NCBI GenBank assembly: GCA_945865665.1 | Contig: CAMBEE010000010.1 | Span: 1 to 54,510, forward strand | DNA from: an uncultured Clostridium sp. | GTDB taxonomy: Bacteria > Bacillota > Clostridia > TANB77 > CAG-508 | Direction of reading: 5' to 3' | Length of the DNA stretch: 54,510 nt | Shown: positions 1-8,497 of the stretch, in pieces | How the letters are laid out: each line of letters starts with the position of its first letter | Position numbering within the stretch: position 1 is the stretch's first letter | Made by a program: the position numbers and the translations under genes | Notes under the pieces: generated by a model | Seen by the model: only the letters and a program-made list of their open reading frames with translations | The model's database searches: none | What the model was told of the DNA's origin: nothing

Positions 1-180
1 TTTTTCATAATCTCCTTGTTTTATTGCTATTGTTGCCATTTGAGATTGGATTGGTGCATAATTTTCAAATTTTTTCCCTATTTCTTTTGCTTTTTCATAA
101 TCTCCTTGTTTTATTGCTATTGTTACCATCTGAGATTGGATTTGTGCATAATTTTCAAATTTCTTTCCTATTTCTTTTGC
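1..180 (-). repeat. Two tandem 90-bp coding repeats
   Basis: Positions 1-90 and 91-180 are near-identical copies with only a few mismatches. They encode the 30-residue helical repeat of the HTH/TPR-like protein. The low divergence implies recent tandem duplication, and the array continues past the left edge. Confidence 0.85.
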
Positions 181-495
181 TTCTCTATATTTTCTCTTTT
201 TTATGTATATATTTACTTTTTGTGACTGTATTACAGGATTATCCGGATATTTATCAGTATATTTTAATGCATCATTAAATTTTCTTAATTTTATTAATCT
301 CTTTATTTCTTTAGATGTTTCTTTTTGCTCTGCCAAGTCTACATCATCCATATTCTTGTTATCTAATTGATTTTCCTTTCTCCATTTGTAAATAGTTGGT
401 ACACTAATTCCCATTCTATCACTAATCTCTTTTATTTTTTCGCCTTCTGAAATTTTTTTAATAACTTCATTTTTTATTTCTATTGAATATGCCAT
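1..495 (-). CDS. HTH plus TPR-like repeat protein (C terminus off the left edge)
   Basis: Translating the minus strand from the ATG at 495 gives an open frame that runs off the window; the ribosome binding site AGGAGAAG lies just upstream. Residues 1-45 look like a transposase/resolvase-type helix-turn-helix (motif EISDRMGISVPTIYKWRKEN). After an acidic linker come TPR-like helical repeats (YREAKEIGKKFENYAQIQ), and the last two visible units are nearly identical 30-residue copies. The HTH suggests DNA binding and the repeats suggest a protein-interaction scaffold, but I know no experimentally defined function for this architecture. The next gene to the right runs in the same direction and ends 15 bp upstream of this start, so the two may be co-transcribed. 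The length is unknown. Confidence 0.75.
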   Translation of the reverse strand, partial: MAYSIEIKNEVIKKISEGEKIKEISDRMGISVPTIYKWRKENQLDNKNMDDVDLAEQKETSKEIKRLIKLRKFNDALKYTDKYPDNPVIQSQKVNIYIKKRKYREAKEIGKKFENYAQIQSQMVTIAIKQGDYEKAKEIGKKFENYAPIQSQMATIAIKQGDYEK

Positions 496-510
496 AATCT
501 TCTCCTATAT

Positions 511-1365
511 TTATAATATTTTTATTTTAAATTCACACTTATATTCTTTATCTTTTAGTAATTCAATAATATTTTCTTTATCTTTATAAATTTGTGTACT
601 ATCTATTCTATCAGCTGTATTCTGCCAAGGCTCAATGCAGACAAATGGAGCTCCTTTTTTTGACCATAACGCCAAATATGGGAATCCTGTAAAATCAAGT
701 TCTAATATCTTTTGATTTGTTTCATGATTTTGCAAAACTACTTTATTTGATTTTAAATTTTTCATAATTACTGCATCATTATCAAAAGTATCTTCTTTTA
801 AATAAATTTTATTATCTTGTAAAATATTTTCAGCATTTTCTGTATCTATTAAACCCTCTTTTAATTTTAGAAATTCAATATCTTCTTCTTTCTCGTTAAA
901 TACTATTTCATATTCACCATTACTATAATCACAATTAAATGCTGGATGTCCTCCTAATCCAAAATATATTGTTTTATCATCTATGTTTTTTACTTTATAG
1001 GTTACTGTTAAAGTATTTCCATTTACTCCATACATGATATGTAATTCAAATTTATATGGATATTTTTTTAATGTTTCTTCATTATATTTTAACATATAGT
1101 GATGCTTGTTTTCTGTCTTTGATATTTCTTCAAATTCCATATCTCTTGCAAATCCATGTTGTGACATTTCATATATTTCTCCCTCTATTTGAGTTTGAGA
1201 GTTTTTTAGTTGGCCAACAATTGGAAATAGTATTGGTGCTTGTCTTTTCCAATATATATTACCATTACTATCTAACACTTTTGCTCCTTGGAACAACATT
1301 TCTTTGCCATTATATTGTACACTTGTTAATTCTGCACCTAATTTTTTTGTTTGAATTTTTAGCAT
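511..1365 (-). CDS. Aldose 1-epimerase family protein (LacX-like)
   Basis: This 284-residue protein has the galactose-mutarotase-like fold signature. An early KLGAELTSV segment leads into the active-site region QHGFARD (about residues 85-91), then GLGGHPAFN (about 143-151) and a C-terminal CIEPWQNTADR that carries the candidate catalytic glutamate. The family interconverts sugar anomers; LacX-type members are common in Firmicutes and their exact substrate is uncertain. The start has the ribosome binding site AAAAAGGAGGTT. Its leader is odd: a T-box riboswitch with a terminator lies directly upstream on the same strand, which is unusual for a sugar epimerase, and a short palindromic repeat lies between them. 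The family call is secure; the substrate is not. Confidence 0.9.
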   Translation of the reverse strand: MLKIQTKKLGAELTSVQYNGKEMLFQGAKVLDSNGNIYWKRQAPILFPIVGQLKNSQTQIEGEIYEMSQHGFARDMEFEEISKTENKHHYMLKYNEETLKKYPYKFELHIMYGVNGNTLTVTYKVKNIDDKTIYFGLGGHPAFNCDYSNGEYEIVFNEKEEDIEFLKLKEGLIDTENAENILQDNKIYLKEDTFDNDAVIMKNLKSNKVVLQNHETNQKILELDFTGFPYLALWSKKGAPFVCIEPWQNTADRIDSTQIYKDKENIIELLKDKEYKCEFKIKIL

Positions 1366-1413
1366 TTTGAACCTCCTTTTTATATTTGGTATGACACAGT
1401 TCGAAATTTTTTA

Positions 1414-1440
1414 GGGATTGGGGGACGGGTCTTTAATCCC
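1414..1440. repeat. Short palindromic repeat, family A, copy 1
   Basis: This 27-bp imperfect palindrome has arms GGGATTG and AATCCC around the core GGGGACGGGTCTT, followed by a T run on the plus strand. The same unit recurs at 15132, 15184, 15236 and 29410. It lies between the T-box terminator and the epimerase start. Confidence 0.85.
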
Positions 1441-1487
1441 TTTTTTTTACAATGAAGATTTGAAATTTAAAAATCTCTCTTTTTGTA

Positions 1488-1805
1488 CAAAAAACTCGCC
1501 AATATGCTATTATCTAGCATAAGGGCGAGCTTATATCTCACGGTACCACCTTAATTATTATTAAAATTAATATTGTTGACATTTTGTGTAAATTACTTTA
1601 TTTTAAATAATATCTCTTTTACTTTAACGCAGTATTACGGATAATCTTGAGTTTATTTTCGGATTATCAACTCCAAAGTTACTTTCCATTTATCTTTATT
1701 TTAGAAGCTTCCAGCCTTTGACTTCTATTCTCTTTAAATCAGTTTTAAATGTACTTCTCTTTTTCTTTGTTTTTCTTTATTTTGTGCTTATTTGCTTTTT
1801 ATATG
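1488..1805 (-). promoter_or_regulatory. T-box riboswitch leader (specifier possibly UGG, Trp)
   Basis: On the minus strand the conserved antiterminator element AAGGTGGTACCGTG maps to about 1539-1552. It is followed by a terminator hairpin (CTCGCC...GGCGAG, 1495-1529) with a run of U. Upstream lies TGCGTTAAAG (about 1622-1631), also present in the ileS T-box leader of this window, and a stem-I-like region. In that region the most likely specifier is UGG followed by A, which would mean tRNA-Trp; this assignment is tentative. A TAGACA-17-TATAAT promoter sits just upstream. The only gene downstream is the aldose epimerase, about 130 nt beyond the terminator. Confidence 0.85.
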
Positions 1806-1811
1806 TACTAT

Positions 1812-1840
1812 ATTATATAACTTTTTGATATTTTTGTCTA
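1812..1840 (-). promoter_or_regulatory. Promoter of the T-box leader
   Basis: On the minus strand TAGACA (1840-1835) and TATAAT (1817-1812) are separated by 17 bp. This fits a housekeeping promoter starting close to the 5' end of the T-box leader. Confidence 0.65.
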
Positions 1841-1890
1841 GTGATTTTTATTATTTTCAAAGTTATTTCCTAATAAATTTTAATAATAAA

Positions 1891-3630
1891 TTATTTAAGA
1901 ACTGTTATTTTGCATTCTCCATTTCCAGTATGAGTTGAAGTAGTTGTCTCTGAATTTTGCAAATATTGTGTATTTATATATCCAGAACCTCCTCCTGCAG
2001 CAAGCCAACCAGTTCCTCCTCCAAACCAACCGGCTCCACCGCCGTTTAGAAGTCCGTGTGTACTTTCTCCTCCTTTTCCAAATGAAGCATTAATTCCTGC
2101 GGTTGTTTGAGTTCCTCCTGTGCCTGGAACATCTCTTGTTGCTCTACCCTCTTCACCTTTTAGGCCTCCTCCATTCCCACCAAATCCATTAGCAGAATTG
2201 TATACGACACTATTAGCTCCTGATCCACCGCCTCCACCGGCTACCATTATAATATCTGATTTATTATTTTCTAAACTTGATAATAATCCCGGAACTAAAG
2301 CAATGTGAGTTGCTCCACCTCCACTTGCTCTTTTTTCATTTTCATCACTCCAGGTTGATGCAACAGCACCTCCGCCATTATATCCTCCTGGAATAACGGC
2401 ATTTGCAATGCTTCCTTTTCCTTGTCCTCCTGTGTATATATATAAAACAGTATCTTTATTTGCTGTGAATATTCCGTAAGTGTACCCACCATATCCTCCT
2501 GGATTAGAGTCCAAATACGATCCACCTTGAGCACCATAGCATTCTATCTTATATTTTTTATTTGCTTTTGCTTTAAATGCATAATATTGTATATGTTCAT
2601 CATAATTAAGTGTATCTTTTTCCAATAAGCTTGTCTTTCTTATTTTATCACCATATAGTTGTAATTCACATATAGCCGCTCCACCTGATGTTCCATATGT
2701 CCATCCACCTTGAGGAAAATAGACTCTATAATACTTATATGCTTTTTCATTGTTTAATTTTACCTTCCATTCACCAGCAGAATGATAATCTACTCCATCA
2801 TGTACAACTCCATTTTCCAATGACATCCAATTTTCTCCATCTTCACTAGCCTCTAAATAAAACTTATACTGTTGTCCCCAGCTATAAGCACCATTTAAAT
2901 AATATGAATCAATTATTTTAGGTGTATCAAACTCAACTTTAAACCAATGTGGATTATAATTTCCACTTTCAGTTGACCAGGTTGTTGAATAATTTCCATC
3001 CACTGCTCCAAATGCAGGTCCCCATGTTCCACCATCATAGAAATCACTTACAGATATTGTTACTCCATCTTTATTGTTAGAAGAAGAATCAAATACAGGT
3101 AATATTCTTCCATCATCTGTATATTCTAATATCTCTTCATTGTCCTTAACTTCTTTATCCCCATCGTTTTCTTTTTTAATATCAGAAAAAGTTTTTCCAT
3201 AATCTTTTGACACTTTAATTACATCACAATTCACATCAAGTAAAAAATAATACTTTTCATATCCTGACATTTTTACAAGCATATTTTTTAAATTTCCTGC
3301 ATCATAAGAGTTTATGTTTTTATCCTTTTTGGCTGTTTTATTATATTGCATTATAATTACATCTATTTCGTCTTCTTTTCCCCACAATTCTTCAAGTTCT
3401 TCTAATGTACATTTTCCATTTTTCTCTATTTGAGCCTCGTTTATTTTAAGCATTAATTTTTCATATGCCGCACTATAATCACTTTTCTCTTTAGATTCTT
3501 TTGCCTTTCCAAATAGTCCTGTATTTGTCAGGGTCTGTATTCCTACTCCTGCTAAAATTAAAAGAATAATTATTGTAATAACCATTGCTATAAGTGTAAT
3601 CGCTTCATTTTTTCTATACTTATTTTTCAT
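1891..3630 (-). CDS. Prepilin-like surface protein with discoidin (F5/8C) and glycine-rich domains
   Basis: The start is taken at 3630, which has AAGGAGAAA at the right distance; the frame stays open upstream to another ATG at 3669 without a good site. The product is 579 residues. Residues 1-40 are a type IV prepilin-like hydrophobic helix (ITLIAMVITIIILLILAGV), followed by a charged coiled segment. In the middle is an F5/8 type C/discoidin-like domain (AVDGNYSTTWSTES, then YYRVYFPQGG and ICELQLYG), a fold that usually binds carbohydrate. The C-terminal 230 residues are Gly-rich (CYGAQGG, SGGGATHIAL, AGGGGGSG), resembling the ALK/LTK-type Gly-rich domain. It follows a related pilin-like gene after 42 bp. 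A surface-exposed, glycan-binding structure is inferred. Confidence 0.8.
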   Translation of the reverse strand: MKNKYRKNEAITLIAMVITIIILLILAGVGIQTLTNTGLFGKAKESKEKSDYSAAYEKLMLKINEAQIEKNGKCTLEELEELWGKEDEIDVIIMQYNKTAKKDKNINSYDAGNLKNMLVKMSGYEKYYFLLDVNCDVIKVSKDYGKTFSDIKKENDGDKEVKDNEEILEYTDDGRILPVFDSSSNNKDGVTISVSDFYDGGTWGPAFGAVDGNYSTTWSTESGNYNPHWFKVEFDTPKIIDSYYLNGAYSWGQQYKFYLEASEDGENWMSLENGVVHDGVDYHSAGEWKVKLNNEKAYKYYRVYFPQGGWTYGTSGGAAICELQLYGDKIRKTSLLEKDTLNYDEHIQYYAFKAKANKKYKIECYGAQGGSYLDSNPGGYGGYTYGIFTANKDTVLYIYTGGQGKGSIANAVIPGGYNGGGAVASTWSDENEKRASGGGATHIALVPGLLSSLENNKSDIIMVAGGGGGSGANSVVYNSANGFGGNGGGLKGEEGRATRDVPGTGGTQTTAGINASFGKGGESTHGLLNGGGAGWFGGGTGWLAAGGGSGYINTQYLQNSETTTSTHTGNGECKITVLK

Positions 3631-3672
3631 TTCAAATTTCTCCTTATTTATTAAACAATATCTATACATATT

Positions 3673-4263
3673 TTAATCCTCACATATAACAATAATTCTA
3701 AATGGAGCAATTTCAATGTCTTTTCCCTCAATATTCAAAGGATTCCCTGTATTATTAGACACAGAAGCTATAAATCTTGAACCGGATTGAATTACTATTT
3801 TATCATATTTATCACCAGTCAATTGATTAGCAACAACTCCATATCCTCCATTATAATAAATCCATCCTGTTTCTCCCCAATAACCATTATAATTAATTTG
3901 TGCAATGCATTTTACTATATGTCCTTGATATGGATTATCCACCACTATTCTCTGATTAGCACTAATATTAGCCGGTTCATTTTCTGTCCCATTTGGATAT
4001 AAAATCGAAACCTTGTTTGAATTTGTAATTTGATCCCTTGAAGAATCAATGTAATTAGCAACATAATTACTATATTCTCCTATTTTTGTTTCTTCATTTA
4101 TTGTAGCATCTTTGGATTTTTGTTTTGCCTGATTTGTCTTATCAAACAACCCTGTATTTGTCAAAGCCTGTATCCCTACTCCTGCTAAAATTAAAAGAAT
4201 AATTATTGTAATAACCATTGCTATAAGTGTAATCGCTTCATTTTTTCTATACTTATTTTTCAT
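3673..4263 (-). CDS. Prepilin-like surface protein
   Basis: The 196-residue product has an N-terminal 40 residues nearly identical to those of the downstream 579-residue surface protein, and the DNA identity extends into the ribosome binding region (GAGGAGAAATTTGAA). After the hydrophobic helix come an acidic/Lys-rich linker and a domain with many Asn, Tyr and Ile residues that I do not recognise. It is the first gene of a two-gene operon behind a TTGACT-18-TATAAT promoter. The N terminus resembles class III or type II-like prepilins (charged residues, Glu, then a hydrophobic stretch). Export and possible assembly into a surface fibre are inferred. No pilus assembly ATPase or peptidase lies nearby. 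Confidence 0.7.
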   Translation of the reverse strand: MKNKYRKNEAITLIAMVITIIILLILAGVGIQALTNTGLFDKTNQAKQKSKDATINEETKIGEYSNYVANYIDSSRDQITNSNKVSILYPNGTENEPANISANQRIVVDNPYQGHIVKCIAQINYNGYWGETGWIYYNGGYGVVANQLTGDKYDKIVIQSGSRFIASVSNNTGNPLNIEGKDIEIAPFRIIVICED

Positions 4264-4335
4264 TTCAAATTTCTCCTCTGTTCCCTAATAATTTTTAAAT
4301 CTTACGTATAACCGTGTCATTATTTGTCACTTTTA

Positions 4336-4365
4336 ATTATAAGTTATAGTAACGTTAAAAGTCAA
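4336..4365 (-). promoter_or_regulatory. Promoter of the prepilin-like gene pair
   Basis: On the minus strand TTGACT (4365-4360) is 18 bp from TATAAT (4341-4336). It reads towards the pilin-like genes; the divergent HTH gene starts about 60 bp away on the other strand. Confidence 0.6.
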
Positions 4366-4428
4366 TATATTTTTATAGCAATTTATGAAATAATTTATAA
4401 AAAATTTAAACATTATTAAGGTGATTTT

Positions 4429-4635
4429 ATGATAAAAGAAAAGAGAAAATTAAAAAAATTAACTCAGGAAGAAATGTCAGAAAAATTAGGAATTTCATTA
4501 AGACAATACGTAAGAATAGACAGTGAAAAGGCTTTTCCTAGAAGAGATATCTTAAAAAAACTAATTTTAGAATTAGACTTAACTAATGAAGAAATTGGAG
4601 AATATATTAAAATAATTACAGAAAATTTTGCATAA
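4429..4635 (+). CDS. Small XRE-family HTH regulator
   Basis: The 68-residue protein is almost entirely an HTH domain. The motif KLTQEEMSEKLGISLRQYVRI matches the Cro/C1-type helix 2-turn-helix 3, followed by a short helical tail. The start has AAGGTGAT seven bases upstream. It is divergent from the pilin-like operon and may act on the shared intergenic region, but that is inference. A bidirectional hairpin follows the stop. Confidence 0.8.
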   Translation: MIKEKRKLKKLTQEEMSEKLGISLRQYVRIDSEKAFPRRDILKKLILELDLTNEEIGEYIKIITENFA

Positions 4636-4714
4636 AACACTCATTATTTTTATTTGATTCATAAGTTAATTTATGTTCTATAATTTTTATTTATTAAATA
4701 TTATATATAAAAAC

Positions 4715-4749
4715 GACACATTTGCTTAACAACTAATGTGTCTTATTTT
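4715..4749. terminator. Bidirectional terminator between the HTH gene and spoIIIAH
   Basis: GACACATT and AATGTGTC form a perfect 8-bp stem with a 12-nt loop. T-rich runs follow on both strands, so it can end both convergent transcripts. Confidence 0.8.
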
Positions 4750-5478
4750 TTATTTATTAGAAATATGTATATTTTCAACTTTTGCATTCATTTCTCGAGA
4801 AATAATATTTTGAATTTGAGCAACTTTTTCAGCAGTCAATTGATTATCCTTAACAACAATACTTATACTTTCACCATTAACAAAAATAATACTATCTTCA
4901 AAGCCCTTTGTCTTTATTAAATTTTCACATATCATAATACTGTTTTTAGTATCATTTATCTTTTTAATTTCCTCTGTTGCAGACTGTTTTTGTGTTTCCA
5001 ATGAATTACTACTGTTTAGAATATTTTCATATGTTTCTAGCATTTGTGAATACATTGTATCTCTTTCCAATTTTGAAGTTGAAAAATAGTCGTCATTACT
5101 ACGGGATATATTACTACTTGTTTCTGCAGTTTCATTTTTTTCATTGGTATTACTTTGATTTTTTTCTTCATTAATAGCATTACTGTTTTCTGCATTTGTA
5201 AGATTCTCATTTTCAGAATTTGATGTCTCATTAGTGTTTTCACTTTTTGCACTATTTGCATTAGAAATGTTTTCTTGGTTTTCACTTTCACTAACCACAT
5301 TACTGCTAACCAATTGAGCATCACCAATATTAGCCATTTTATCAAGTTCTTCCTCTGAACTTGCAGTCTGAACGGCACTTTTTAAATCTCCATTTGCTGT
5401 AAAATTCATATATCCTGCAACAACTAACATCAAAGCTGTAACATAAATTATAACCTGATTTTTCTTTAAAAATTTCAT
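4750..5478 (-). CDS. spoIIIAH: Stage III sporulation protein AH
   Basis: This 242-residue protein has an N-terminal membrane anchor (residues 6-26), a long low-complexity Asn/Ser/Glu linker, and a C-terminal domain of about 100 residues with the SpoIIIAH pattern (MLETYENIL near residue 146 and a final IQNIISREMNAKVENIHIS). In sporulating Firmicutes SpoIIIAH is made in the mother cell, binds forespore SpoIIQ across the intermembrane space and forms rings of the feeding-tube channel. It is the last gene of the operon here, 41 bp after spoIIIAG, with ribosome binding site GAGGAGG. The linker is longer and more Asn-rich than in model species. Confidence 0.95.
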   Translation of the reverse strand: MKFLKKNQVIIYVTALMLVVAGYMNFTANGDLKSAVQTASSEEELDKMANIGDAQLVSSNVVSESENQENISNANSAKSENTNETSNSENENLTNAENSNAINEEKNQSNTNEKNETAETSSNISRSNDDYFSTSKLERDTMYSQMLETYENILNSSNSLETQKQSATEEIKKINDTKNSIMICENLIKTKGFEDSIIFVNGESISIVVKDNQLTAEKVAQIQNIISREMNAKVENIHISNK

Positions 5479-5519
5479 TTTTTATTTTCCTCCTCATTTC
5501 ATTTTTATGTAAAGCGACA

Positions 5520-6149
5520 TTAATTTCCTTGAAATACTTGAATTTTATGAGTAGCAAGACCTGTTGCCGCTTCTACAGCTTGAATAATATTAGTCTTAAC
5601 ATTAATATTAGAAGCACCTTTTGCAGTAATAATAGCACCCTCTATTTTAGGTTCAATAGTCTTTTGAACAATAGGTGTTTTGTTCCCATTTTGTTCTTGA
5701 TATATAACTTCCTTTTGTGAATCCGTTTCTTCCACTTTTCTTACCCCACCAGACTTGTCTGTTTCTTCAGTCGTACTTTTTTTTGAATTTTCGTTATACA
5801 TTGCAACCGTTTCTGATGATTCAGAATAATTTATAAAAACCTTTACATCTCCAACACCATCTATATTTTTTAAAATATCTTCTAACCTTCTTTCTAAACT
5901 TTCACTATTAATGGAACTAGAAGACTGGTTTGAATCCGCATCTTGGCTAGTCTTGCTACTTGCCAGTTGTCTTCCTGCTGAATTGGTTATAGTTTTATTT
6001 GAACTCTTATTTCCATTCCAAATGTAATTTATTACAACAACCGTTATTATTAATACAATTACCAAAAATACTAAATTTTCAATTTTCTTTTTGTTGTTTC
6101 CATCATTATTCCCATCACCAATTATTGATTTTAATTTATTTTTAAACAT
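5520..6149 (-). CDS. spoIIIAG: Stage III sporulation protein AG
   Basis: The 209-residue protein has one transmembrane helix (about 28-45), a Ser-rich linker, and a ring-building motif domain starting LEDILKNIDGVGDVKVFINY, with the family-typical EGAIITAKGASN and the tail IQAVEAATGLATHKIQVF. SpoIIIAG forms the large oligomeric ring of the mother cell-forespore channel in model organisms. Its start overlaps the end of spoIIIAF by 19 bp, indicating translational coupling. Confidence 0.96.
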   Translation of the reverse strand: MFKNKLKSIIGDGNNDGNNKKKIENLVFLVIVLIITVVVINYIWNGNKSSNKTITNSAGRQLASSKTSQDADSNQSSSSINSESLERRLEDILKNIDGVGDVKVFINYSESSETVAMYNENSKKSTTEETDKSGGVRKVEETDSQKEVIYQEQNGNKTPIVQKTIEPKIEGAIITAKGASNINVKTNIIQAVEAATGLATHKIQVFQGN

Positions 6150-6841
6150 TTTTCACTCACCCCATATTCTTTTGTTAAAAAATCTTTTATCATTTTGGCA
6201 TCGGTTTTTGTTATAGCAGAATTAGTGTCTTCACTATCATCACCTTTTGAAACATCTATTTCTACCTTTTGAATTTTTTGAATTTCTTTAACTATTTTGT
6301 CTTCTAATGTATTTCCAGAATTTTTTGAATATTTAGAACTACCATTAGAATTCTCAGTAGCATCTGTTTTATTTGAATTATCCGAATTATTCGAATTTTC
6401 TGCATTATCATTTTTTCCATCTATTTCTATAGTTATATACTCTATCCCTGTATCACTTTCCGATATATGTGCATCAACTTTACATTTTCTAACATCATAT
6501 CCTTTCTCTTCAACTTTTTGAGTAATATCACTTTCCAATTGTTCCTTATATAATTTATTTAACCTATCATCCATAGAAGCTTGATTTACTTCTCCTTCCA
6601 TTGATGTAGCTGATATACTCGATATTTCCTTACTATAGTCAGAATACACATCTTCTATATTAAAATTAAGAACATTACTGTTATTAACAAATGGTGCTAT
6701 TATACTAAACAGAATATATAAACCCATAACCATTTTTATATATTTTTTTGTTTTGTTATTTGGAAGTAACATCTCCAAAATAGAAACCACTATTAATGAC
6801 AGACTTAAATTCTTAACCCATAAGCTTAAAAAATTTATCAC
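6131..6841 (-). CDS. spoIIIAF: Stage III sporulation protein AF
   Basis: The 236-residue protein has two N-terminal transmembrane helices (about 8-25 and 32-52), a polar linker rich in Asn and Ser (about 150-170), and a C-terminal ring-building motif-like domain ending DFLTKEYGVSEKCLKIN. The start is GTG at 6841 within the GTGA overlap with the spoIIIAE stop. It belongs to the SpoIIIA-SpoIIQ channel complex in the outer forespore membrane. Confidence 0.94.
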   Translation of the reverse strand: MINFLSLWVKNLSLSLIVVSILEMLLPNNKTKKYIKMVMGLYILFSIIAPFVNNSNVLNFNIEDVYSDYSKEISSISATSMEGEVNQASMDDRLNKLYKEQLESDITQKVEEKGYDVRKCKVDAHISESDTGIEYITIEIDGKNDNAENSNNSDNSNKTDATENSNGSSKYSKNSGNTLEDKIVKEIQKIQKVEIDVSKGDDSEDTNSAITKTDAKMIKDFLTKEYGVSEKCLKIN

Positions 6842-7995
6842 TTAAACATCATCCCCGTATTTGACATTTTTACCAGTAATGTTGTTCCAATTATAACCAT
6901 AACTGAAATTGAAACTAAAATAGCTAATAATATTTTAAAAATATCAGAAATTTCGTCCAACAATTTTACAATTTTAGCATCTGCTATTACTTCACTAATT
7001 CCAGCAATCAGCTTGTACGAAAACATCAATACTGTCAGTTTTAAAATTGGTAAAATACAAATTCCAACAATAATTATTACACCAACAAATCCAACTGCAT
7101 TTTTTAAAATTACTCCACACCCTAATACGCTATCTACAACATCACCTAATATTTTTCCAACAACAGGAACAGCTGAGCTTACAATTGCCTTTGCTGTCTT
7201 TGCAGTAATACCATCAACAGAACTTGAAAGCGTTCCCTCTAATGATACAATTCCTACAAAAACAGTTAATATCAATCCTAAAAACCATACTGTGGACGAC
7301 TTCAAAAACTTTGATATTTTATCAATTTGAACTTTATCTGATATTTTTGAAATTATGCTAATTGATGTTATAATCAAAACTATTGGTATCAAAATATCTT
7401 GTATCAGATTTCCAATAAAATTTATCATAAACAAAATAATAGGTTCCAGAACACTTGTAGTTGTCAAACTTCCCGTATATAACATTAGTGATACCAACAC
7501 AGGTATAAGAGTATTCATAAATCCTACCAAATTTGTTGATGTTTCTTTAACTAAGTTAATTATGTCTGAAAAATTTCCCATAATTATTGTTACAATTGCT
7601 ATATATTGAACATAGTAAATCAATTTAGAAATATTATCATTTTCAAGGCTTTCACTAATTGATTTTAAAATGCTATGTATAATTATAATAACCAAAATAC
7701 TAACCAAACTTTTAATTCCTGTTTGTACTTCTTTTCCTAATGAATTTAATATTTTTTTATAGATTTTTGAGTTGTCTATATCTCCTTTAATTGCTAAATT
7801 TAATATTTCTCCTACATCTATATCTTCAAAAAAATCACCTGTATACTGCTTAGAATTTTGTATAAAAGAGGTTATCCCAAATGTTTCTTCTTGACTAGCT
7901 ATTGCATTTTGGTCTATTTCTGCACTAAAACTTGTTATTGGTTGTATTATGAGGACTGTGAAAATGATTATTATCAAAATGTTTTTTATTTTCAT
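6838..7995 (-). CDS. spoIIIAE: Stage III sporulation protein AE
   Basis: The 385-residue polytopic membrane protein begins with a signal-peptide-like helix (residues 5-25). A soluble stretch follows, then at least seven hydrophobic segments, including the conserved GFMNTLIPVLVSLM (about 158-171) and SAVPVVGKILGDVVDSVLGC (about 273-292). SpoIIIAE is a predicted channel or transport component required for SigG activation in engulfed forespores. The ribosome binding site is AAAGGAGGAC. It overlaps spoIIIAF by 4 bp. Confidence 0.96.
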   Translation of the reverse strand: MKIKNILIIIIFTVLIIQPITSFSAEIDQNAIASQEETFGITSFIQNSKQYTGDFFEDIDVGEILNLAIKGDIDNSKIYKKILNSLGKEVQTGIKSLVSILVIIIIHSILKSISESLENDNISKLIYYVQYIAIVTIIMGNFSDIINLVKETSTNLVGFMNTLIPVLVSLMLYTGSLTTTSVLEPIILFMINFIGNLIQDILIPIVLIITSISIISKISDKVQIDKISKFLKSSTVWFLGLILTVFVGIVSLEGTLSSSVDGITAKTAKAIVSSAVPVVGKILGDVVDSVLGCGVILKNAVGFVGVIIIVGICILPILKLTVLMFSYKLIAGISEVIADAKIVKLLDEISDIFKILLAILVSISVMVIIGTTLLVKMSNTGMMFK

Positions 7996-8060
7996 TGTTT
8001 TGTCCTCCTTTCATCCCTTCATTGCAATGCCTTAATCTGTATTCTTAAAATCTGAAAAAA

Positions 8061-8447
8061 TCAAGGTAAAATTTTTAGTATAATCTCCAACAAGCTTGAA
8101 ATTATTGGTATCGACATTGATATAATAATTATTTTACTTCCAATTTCTATTTTACTTGCAATTGCCACTTCACCTGAATCCTTGCATATACTTACTGCAA
8201 ATTCTGATAAAAATGCAATTCCAGTAATTTTTATTAATAATGCTATAAATTGTGTATTAATTGAGAATTTATCTTCTATTGATTGTATTAAATTTATAAT
8301 TCCTGTCAGCCTGTCCATCACTAAAATTAAAATCAATATGCCTGTTAGAATACTTATAAAAATAGCATATTCCGGCCTATATTGTTTTAGCATTATTATT
8401 ATAACCAGCGCAATTAAAGCAATTCCTACTATTTTAATAATTTCCAT
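8061..8447 (-). CDS. spoIIIAD: Stage III sporulation protein AD
   Basis: The 128-residue integral membrane protein shows four hydrophobic segments. It has the family motifs QYRPEYAIFISILTG (about 22-36) and ITGIAFLSEFAVSICKDSGE (about 74-93), including the conserved C-D-G helix. It lies 50 bp after spoIIIAC and precedes spoIIIAE. The length matches the usual 126-133 residues. Confidence 0.96.
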   Translation of the reverse strand: MEIIKIVGIALIALVIIIMLKQYRPEYAIFISILTGILILILVMDRLTGIINLIQSIEDKFSINTQFIALLIKITGIAFLSEFAVSICKDSGEVAIASKIEIGSKIIIISMSIPIISSLLEIILKILP

Positions 8448-8497
8448 TATATGCCCTTTCTTTTTAAGGATTTAGGCAGTCCCCTCAATCCCATTTT

